Assembly: GCF_963678635.1 (NCBI RefSeq)
Contig: NC_087071.1
Coordinates: 41,433,797 to 41,497,796, forward strand
Length of the DNA: 64,000 nt
Source: Symsagittifera roscoffensis
Taxonomy: Eukaryota > Xenacoelomorpha > Acoela > Convolutidae
Direction: 5' to 3'
Of this stretch, positions 56,343 through 64,000 are shown one piece after another. The notes beneath the pieces were generated by a model that searched no databases, was not told the origin of the DNA, and saw only the letters and a program-made list of their open reading frames with translations. Within the stretch, counting starts at the first letter, position 1. Each line of letters begins with the position of its first letter. A program made the translations under genes and the position numbers.

Positions 56343-57120
56343 CTTTAAAGATAACCTTTTTTTTGCAAGATCTTTAAAGATACAATTTTTTTGGGCAAAA
56401 ACAGCTTTACACGCGAAGACAACCAAGTAGCGTTCGTGGAAGAAGGAAGCAATCTTAGCTACGCATACATACACACAACCCGCTAGGCGGTTGCCCCCAG
56501 AAAGCTTTTTTTTTTAAACTTTTTTTTGTGATAGGCGGCTATCTTCAAGTTTTGATCGACTACTTATACCTTAATCTCTCAAAATAGGAAAAACGCATTT
56601 GAGAAGAAGTCGTTTGTGATGAAAGCTTCACTTTCCTAGAACATAGCCAATCGAAGATTGCAAAGGAGTAATGAACGCAAGTAAACATTAAAAAATAACA
56701 CTGACGTTGTTGAAAAATCTCAACTTTCAAAACTCATAGAAAAAAATAGAAGCCCTTTAAGCTCTTTAAATTTCTAGAACAATTTATGATGGGCGCTTTT
56801 TTGATAACATGAACCCGATATGCTCGCTAATCTCCAAACGAAAATAATTGAATCCAAAATCGTAAATTAATAAGAGATATTTATCGGTAAATAACTCAAG
56901 CAATAGATAAATTTCGGTATTTTTCTATTGATCAGGACATCATCCAACATTTTTAGCATCTGTCAGTTTTTGGTACAAATCGGCGCAAGCTAGCCACAAG
57001 AACCGATCGGTAATGTCCTTGAGACAAATTGCTCTTTTTGGCGGTCAACCATAATCAAGGCTGAACCGAATTAGAACCAAAAAACAGTTAAAATAGGAAG
57101 TAACCCCCGTTTTTAGTATA
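56343..57120. other. Spacer, probably including part of the BEL 3' LTR
   Basis: Nothing coding is supported. The far end of the BEL LTR should lie in here or a little to the left, but it cannot be placed because the matching 5' LTR is outside the window. Confidence 0.35.
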
Positions 57121-57275
57121 TTAATACATGGGCTGGTGGGGGACTCGAACCTACGTCAACTGTTATTTCACACATATAATCGGCGTTAGCTTACTTTGTC
57201 TTAGTCCGCTTGGCCAACTGTGCTTATTTTATATGCATCTATACTCTTGTTTTATTCTACATTTGCATTGCAACA
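57121..57275 (-). repeat. Start of the BEL/Pao 3' LTR
   Basis: In element orientation a G-rich polypurine tract (GGGGGGGAGGA, about 57276-57286) is followed immediately by TGTTGCAATGCAAATGTAG, a standard TG start of an LTR. The last few codons of the polyprotein run into it. The LTR extends leftwards for an unknown distance; only the start is placed. It contains a TATAAAA box candidate near 57229-57236. Confidence 0.65.
57130..57224 (-). promoter_or_regulatory. tRNA-like Pol III A and B boxes next to the BEL coding end
   Basis: On the minus strand TGGCCAAGCGG (57206-57216) fits the A-box consensus and GGTTCGAGTCC (57141-57151) is a perfect B box. They are 55 nt apart, as in long-arm tRNAs such as Leu or Ser. 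The acceptor stem does not pair (GCACAGT against ACCAGCC) and the T-stem is mismatched, so it is not a working tRNA. A TATAAAATAAG stretch lies just upstream. It is either a tRNA-derived SINE head inserted in the LTR or a part of the LTR itself. Confidence 0.6.
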
Positions 57276-60200
57276 TCCTCCCCCCCTGAACAAGGAAGAA
57301 CCGGAGCGAGCTTAACGGTCGGCCGCGTGACTTCACGGGTTGCGGTCCTGACAAGGGCGGATCGGGCGCAACCGTCCTGTCCGTAGTTTAGCTTGACGAT
57401 TCGGGCGAGAGGGTAGTACCCACGCGGACTATCGGGCTCAATCACCCACACGAGATCGCCTGTTTTAAGAGTGAAGTCAGAATGAGTGTGCCACTTGACA
57501 CGCTTATTCAGCGAGGGAACATATTCTCGAAGCCAGCGAGACCAAATCGCGTTAGCATATGACTGCGCTCGCACGTACCTTTTCTTGTGATCGAAGTGCT
57601 CCCCGGGTAAAAGCGAAGGAAAGCTTGTGGCATGTTGTCCAAGCAAAAAATGGTTTGGGGTTAACGCTTCTAACTCACGTGAATCGGTACTAACGGGAGT
57701 GATTGGCCTCGAATTCAAAGCCTGTTCAACTAAGCAGAGTGTTGTTCCTAACACCTCTTCAGTGACTCGCCTACTGCCTAGGATATCGTACAGCACGCGC
57801 TTCACGCTTCGGACGAGGCGTTCCCAGGAGCCGCCATGATGGGGTGCGCCTGGCGGGTTAAATTTCCAAGTAACACCTTTATGTGCAAAAATGGTCGGAG
57901 CCATGCCATTCCAGCTCTTGATGCAGGCAAGTAATTCCTTTTCCGCACCAACGAAGTTCGTGCCATTATCCGACCAGATTGTGCTTGGCGTACCACGGCG
58001 CGCAACGAACCGTTCAATGCCCATGACACACGAACTGGTGTCCAGAGATGGTACAATCTCAAGGTGTACAGCCCTGGTGGTGAGGCAAGTAAAAAGGAAT
58101 CCCCATCTTCTTTCCGTGCTCCCAAAGTAATCCACACCCGTATGATTGAAGGGTGGTTGCTTATATCCGAGACGTTCGACAGGTAAATCGGACATAATTG
58201 GCTGGATGGTGCTTGCTTTGCGTTTACGTCATGTCACACATTGATTTTCGATAGACCGAAGTAGTCGACGCAACCCAAGTATTGCATATTTCATATTTAA
58301 AACGGAGCGCATGTAATCTAATCCTTGATGAAAATGCTTATGGTGGAGGCTGCGGGCCAACAAACGAACTAAGGTATGTCGGGCGTCGAGTATTATTGGG
58401 TGCTTAGTATCAAACTCGGTATTCACTAAGCGCACAATCCGTCCGGTGGAACGAATGATTCCAGCGGGACCGATAAATGGCGAGTATGTGGCAATTTTAC
58501 TACTATTCTTAATAGGTTTGCCAGCGGTGAGTGTCTTTAACTCAACGGGAAAGGATTCCATCTGAGCAAGATGAATCAATTTGCTTTCTGCAATATCAAG
58601 TTCAGTGGGGTCGGTGATTCGTAAGTCCTTACCACGAAAATGCTTATGTGAAGGCAACATCCTCAACATAAAAGCGACTACTCGTTTATATTTTGTAAAG
58701 GAACTGAACCTTTCCCAATTGAACCCGTGTTCGGGATGTTTGATTGATGTGACATCGTTGACGAAAGAAGATGATGTCTCCAAGCAATTATCAACATCAC
58801 AAGAAGGACCCTTCAAACGAATTTTATTGATTACACGTTCGTCGGGTATAAACGGCCAATCAGTAGTCCTGAGAATGCTCGGACCAATAACCCAGCTGCT
58901 AACCTTGAGGGCTTCCGAAGAAATCCCCCGCGTACCGGTACCAGCTGGATTATCGCCGCTCAGAACATGGTGCCACTCATCAATAGTGGTCGACTCGAGG
59001 ATTTCGCCGACACGATTAGCGACGAATACAGGTAATTTTTCAGTGGAGTTTAGCCACTGCAAAATTGTTGTACTATCTGTCCACACAAAGACATGATTAA
59101 TAGAGACGGTAAGTATATCATCTTTTAGTCGTGTGGCGAGCAGAGCAGCTTGAAGCTCTAGCTTCGGTATAGATAGCGCTTTCATGGGCGCAACGCGAGC
59201 TTTACCAAAGATGAAGGATATTTGAGTTTTATGCGAGCTCGCGAGTCGCGCACGCAAAAATCCAACAGCACAGAAAACGTCCTGCGAGCTATCACCGAAC
59301 ATGTGGAGCTCAATTTGATCAACAGGCTCTGTGAAGTAACAACGGGGAATAGTCAATTGCCCTAAGAGAGGGAGACCGGAGTGCCACTCGAGAAACTTAT
59401 CTCTTATGTCTTCTGGCAATTCGTCGTCCCAACTTTGACCACTGATTTTCCAAATATCTTTAAGTAAAAGACGGGCCCTAACTGTGTATGGAGCTACTAA
59501 CCCAACAGGGTCAAACACAGAAGAGACGAAACTCAAGACGGTTCGTTGAGTTATTGCTTTATCGAGAGGACGATCCACGCCTCTGCTAACAACCAATGTG
59601 TCTTTCACATGGTCCCACTTAAGACCTAAGACGTGTGATGATTGTTCGGCACCGTTACAAATTTCCTTGATGGGTGAAAACGAGGTTTCGGATTCCTCGG
59701 GGTTCATTGCTGAAGTGATTTCATCAGCATTACTGACAAATTTAGTCAAACTAAATCCTCCTAATTTTAGTAAGGAAACCAAATCGCGACTAGTTTTAAT
59801 TGCTTGGGTAACGTTCTCGAATGAATCCAAGTAATCGTCCATGTAAAATTTTTCATTTACGACTGAGGCGGCCTCAGGGTATGTGGACATATTATCAGTT
59901 GCTGTTTTTCGCAACGCGAAATTGGCGCACGTAGGCGAATCCCGTGCGCCGAATATATGGCGAGTGTACTGATGAACTACCACATCGGAAGTGGTATCCT
60001 CCCGCCACAAAAAACGGAGCGAAATTTGATCGCGGGCAAGGACTCCTACCTGGAGGAACATACCCTCTATATCCGCGGAGACGGCGTACTTGTGTTGACG
60101 GAATCGCAAAAGCACAAAAATTAAATTTTGGAGTAGGTCAGGACCCACCAGTAAGGACTTATTTAAGGATGTGCCGTGAAACTTAGAAGCCCCATTAAGG

Positions 60201-63200
60201 ACTCGGCGCACCTTACCCGGCTTATTCGGATTTACGACGGGATGGTGCGGAAGATACCACTCGCGATCGGAACGCTTACGTGGATCATGCGGTTCGACGG
60301 TAACGACATAGTCTTTCCTAATGTCCTCTCTAATGGTTTCCGCGTATCTTTCGCGCAGCTCAGTGTCTTTACTTAACCTTCTCTCCAATGATTTAAATTG
60401 GGCGAGTGACGAGTAATAATTGTTTGGTAGACTGACATTACTATCAATCCAAAGCATAGGCACAATGTATCTTTCGCCATTGTGAACGGTTTCAGAATTG
60501 AGGATGGATAAAGCATGTTTATCCGCGGCGGAACGGGCATCGACTTGTTTGAAAGCACCATACGATTCCAACTCGTACCAGGATTTTATCTGGTCGGTCA
60601 GAGAAGAATCTTCAACAACACACTTGAAACACGAAGAAGTAGAATTACCGGACGGCGGCAACGGACCACTTAAAACCCAACCTATCGGTAGGCGAACGGA
60701 ACACGGTGAGTTTTTATCATCTCCCAAGATGAACTCAATGGGTCTAAGGGCGTGGTAGTAGTCTTGTCCGATAATAACTTCAACGTCCTCATAAGTATAT
60801 TGAATGGGCTTAATAGGTGCTAATTGTGGATATTTATTCTGCAAATCAGCAATATTGATTAATTCGGAACCAATCCGAATATTGTCTTTAACATATGCAC
60901 AGAGAGAAAATACAAAATCACTATTATTCGACTCGGAGGAAACTGTAAACTTGACCCTTTGAGTCTCAACAACGGTGGTTGAATTGAAACCACTAATTGA
61001 CAAGTTAACTGGCTCCCCTACTAAGCCGAGACGGTTTACGAGTGACGAAGACACCCAGGAGTGAGTCGATGCGTTATCACAAAGAACCAACGTCAGGAGA
61101 CTGGTTACATCCGAGGATACACCAAGTGTTGCAATTGGCAACAACCCTTTAGAAGATTCAATGTCATGTACATCACTAACAGCGGCATGGGTGGAAGTGT
61201 TTGTATTCTCCTTGGATTTGTTTGTTCCAGCCTTATTCGAGACATTTGAATTTTCCTTCCGAGGAAATATTCTTTCGGCTCCATGGAGCAAGACATTATG
61301 TGTGCTATCACACTCTGGCTTCGGGTACTTTTTTGCTCTAGAACATTGCAGGAAACTATGATTGCCATTGAGACAAGCGAAGCAAAGTTTCTGTTCAGCT
61401 ACGTATTTTGCTCGCTGAGTAGCATTCTTTTCCTTAAAAACTGCAAAATTCCACAATGCATGACTACCCTTACACAAAACGCACGGCGGAAACTTAGACT
61501 TATCCTGAGCCTTACTAGTTACCTGGTTATTGGCTGCAAAAACTTTGGTTGTTTTTGGTTTAACTGGTTCCTCGTTTTTTGCCTTAGAGTTGAGTAAACG
61601 TAATCTTTCATGCCCCTCGGCCTTTTCTTTCAACCAGTTATTAAAGTCTAAGAGTGTTGGTCGCTGCCACTTATGTCTAACAGTTTGCATTGACCAAGCC
61701 TCCTTGAGGTTAGGCGGAAGTTTACTAACAGCTTGGTTTAACAGGTTGACACTCTTTAGATCATCGTTGAAAGACAATGATTTGAAAACTGCTACGAGGC
61801 CAGATATGGCAGAAGAGAAACTAATGACATTTTCCGAATTGTGCATCTTAAGTGGAGGAAAAGTATTCAGCTTATCAAGATGCGCACCAACAATGGCATG
61901 TGGTTGCCCAAACTTCCGTTGCAAGGTGGCCAGTGCATCCTTGTACATAACGCCACTATAACTAAACTCCGCAATTGCGGTTTTTGCTTTGCCTGTGACG
62001 AGCGTTTTTAAGTATGTCAGTTTCGTATCATCGGTGAGAACAGCGGAATCAACGGTGGACTTAAACTGACCAAACCATTCGTGCCAGTTTAACGGGTTGC
62101 CGTCAAACTGGGCTAACTTCCATTCAGAAAGATGATCTTTGCGGCTATGCATCAATAATTCCGCCAATTCACGAGCGGAGAGAGGTCGATCCGATGAACA
62201 ACCTTGGTTCGGATAAGCGGGAGACGGTGCGTAGTCTTCGTTGACTGGCTGATAACCAGTATTAGTTTGATTGACAAAATGCGGAACATGTTGTGGATGA
62301 ACTGGGGGAGTATTAAAATACACAGTCCCACCACTAGCATACGGAGCGGCGGTGTTACACGATGGGACAATAGTTGTCACATTAGAAAAAATGTTTCCAG
62401 CATTACAACACTGAGCAGGCGTGACGATTGGAGTTGTAGCTGCCAATCGCCATAAGTTTGCATCACTTGTGTAGTAATCGTTGATATTAGGTGACACAGT
62501 ATGCAGAACAAAGGGAAGATAATGTTGCGTCTGGACTGGCGCTGCATGGCAATTAGGTGCCGAAAAGAAAACCGGCGTTGGGTTTACTCCAGAAGATGAG
62601 AAGCCACCACCAGTAAATGCAGGCGACAAAGAAACAAAACCAGAACCGGGTTGGGCCGGTAACATTGGGACAGGTAATGATTCCGGTTGCGCGATGGCAA
62701 AACTACCATTAGTTATGTTTGAACTCATGGTCTGTAAAGGAACAGCAGACGGTGGTGGTAACACGTGTGCACGAGAATGCATATTGTTAACTGGGAATGG
62801 AACAGAGGCTGGGAGTGAAACAGAAGCTTGCAATGGCAAAAGGCTTGCACTGCCAGATTGAGGCATAGCCCGATGTCCATAACTATGGATTCCAGGGTTA
62901 CTCAATGCTGTGTGCTCATGGTTATGACTATTACTGGTGTGAATTGCATGAGCAAGGAGGGCGGAATTCGTCGGTCCTGACGAAATGGGTACATGAGTGA
63001 AGGCCTGCAAACCTGGCGCACTAGCAACGTCGGGAGGTGCTTGTGAACTAACAGAGTCTGCCCAATCATTAGTTCGATCGGTTGCTACCTTTGAAATAGG
63101 TTGACTTACTCCTGTTAAGTTACTTTCCGCTACCTTCTCGCTAACCTCAGATGAACTGTCCTCAAGTTCAAACGCTTTCAATTCCATTTCAATAAGTTGC

Positions 63201-63913
63201 TTTTTATGATTTTCAGCCAATTGCTCTAGTTCCAGCTGACTTTGTTCGAACTTAAGACGGTTCTCTTGCTCTTTAAGTCTTAGAGATACTTGATACTGCC
63301 TTTCCAGCTCCTCATGGCGTCGTTTTACTAAAGCTAACTCATGCCGTTTCTCACTTGATGACATAGTGCGAACAGTCGACGTATGACGAGTGGAAGCAGA
63401 TTTATCAGACTTATGTGAGTCAAGCTTTCTACTATCCTTAGACTTATTAGAGACCTTAGACCTGTTTTCAGATATTCGTGCTGCTGAATCACTTGTTTTG
63501 TGCGAGCGTGAGGATGTCTCAGACCTAGTTTGTTGTAAAGATCCCTTGCTCCCTGTAATGCCGGCTGCTGGAAATGACGAAAGTTTAAGGCTCATCTTGT
63601 AACTCTGAGCTTCGTGCATTACTTTATCGTTCATTTCGGTTACTTTCTTAAGCCAAAGGTCTTGCTGAGCAATAATTTTTTCAGGATTTTCCGTTTTTCC
63701 AGCTAACCTAATTAATTGCTCATTGACGTCGACAGCTTTTTCCAACGCAATTTTACATTTGTAAACAGCATTATCAATTTTTGTAGTGCGACTATTATTC
63801 TCAATATACTCAAGTAATAATGAGTGTCCTTTAAGCAGCTCATTTTCTAGATTTAGACGGGTTTCGAATAACTTGCGTATCTTACTTTGGAATTTTTCGT
63901 CCATGTTTTTCAC
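57257..63913 (-). mobile_element. BEL/Pao LTR retroelement, Gag-Pol, nearly whole
   Basis: A long minus-strand Gag-Pol region looks close to whole, with about one break. In order from 63913 come a coiled-coil, Ser-rich N-terminus; a Pro-, Ala- and Asn-rich linker; a Pao-type Gag core (about 62130-61700, KLAQFDGNPLNWHEWF); zinc-knuckle motifs (about 61350-61490, CVLCKGSHAL and CFACLNGNHSFLQC); a protease with LCDNASTHSWVS (about 61070); a reverse transcriptase with FYMDDYLDS (about 59840); an RNase H with HMFGDSSQDVFCA (about 59300); an integrase with an HHCC-type head (HHKHFHQG) and a core including GVDYFG, WSDNGTNFVGAEKE and NPPGAPHHGGSWERL; and a basic C-terminal domain (KTGDLVWVIEP). This order and the YMDD form are typical of BEL/Pao. 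The good state of the frame indicates a young insertion compared with the giant element. Confidence 0.93.
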
Positions 63914-64000
63914 AAATTGACAATATTCTACGGATGCTCACTTATAGAAAACAATCAATAAAATGAGATACAGTTTTGGTACGTAATTAAATTTGCATTA
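63914..64000 (-). other. Leader of the BEL element, cut by the window edge
   Basis: AT-rich sequence directly upstream of the Gag start, without resemblance to the LTR start seen at 57275. The 5' LTR and primer-binding site must therefore lie beyond position 64000. Confidence 0.6.

Noticed and set aside
56166-56474. Repetitive CKILQ-type protein on both strands
   Set aside because: It arises from the CTTGCAAGAT palindrome; both strands give the same periodic peptide.
57130-57224. Functional tRNA gene on the minus strand
   Set aside because: A and B boxes are present, but the acceptor and T stems do not pair. It is kept only as tRNA-like boxes.
58581-59096. 171-codon plus-strand frame
   Set aside because: It is antisense to the BEL polyprotein, which has clear RNase H and integrase motifs there.
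1-64000. CRISPR arrays, operons, rRNA genes
   Set aside because: No regularly spaced repeat-spacer structure, no bacterial gene layout and no rRNA-like sequence were seen. The introns and element types show an animal genome.

Overview
The window looks like intergenic and intronic DNA of an invertebrate animal. It is AT-rich and carries only one convincing host gene, whose exons are short and separated by kilobase-scale introns with ordinary GT..AG borders. Most of the rest is transposable elements, often nested. No gene in the window identifies the species. The intron style and the mix of BEL/Pao, Ty3/Gypsy and hAT elements fit an arthropod or another small invertebrate; this is inference. 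A 200-base run of N (32657-32856) marks an assembly gap.

Layout. 1-1360: broken, A-rich, protein-like minus-strand frames that I cannot name. 2400-4800: a local cluster of direct and inverted repeats. 6300-9000: weak protein-like minus-strand traces and a 325-bp fold-back element. 9590-10390: a Ty3/Gypsy reverse transcriptase fossil. 11373-32265: a giant (20.9 kb) minus-strand LTR retroelement with paired 0.88-kb LTRs, sitting inside an older small inverted-repeat element. 32390-40670: repeats, including two well-bounded DNA elements (one hAT with an exact 8-bp target duplication). 40848-55228: minus-strand host gene with a C-type lectin domain spread over at least five exons, its introns full of MITEs and satellite-like repeats. 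55588-56342: tandem repeats, a fold-back family and a 108-bp palindrome. 57100-63913: a BEL/Pao retroelement, nearly whole, with its 3' LTR start in the window and its 5' LTR off the right edge.

The most unusual object is the giant LTR element. Its leader, Gag with two zinc knuckles, aspartic protease, reverse transcriptase, RNase H and integrase are in Ty3/Gypsy order, but about 9 kb of further coding sequence lies between integrase and the 3' LTR. That cargo includes an uninterrupted 410-residue SGNH/GDSL-hydrolase-like frame, a second segment with a GSND motif, and a 245-residue last frame. It is a fossil with many breaks in other parts; the LTRs differ by several percent, so it is not recent.

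The host gene is supported by five exons whose phases agree across the junctions (0, 1, 2, and one of two phase-consistent choices for the fourth) and by C-type lectin landmarks in the right order. Its first and last exons were not found.
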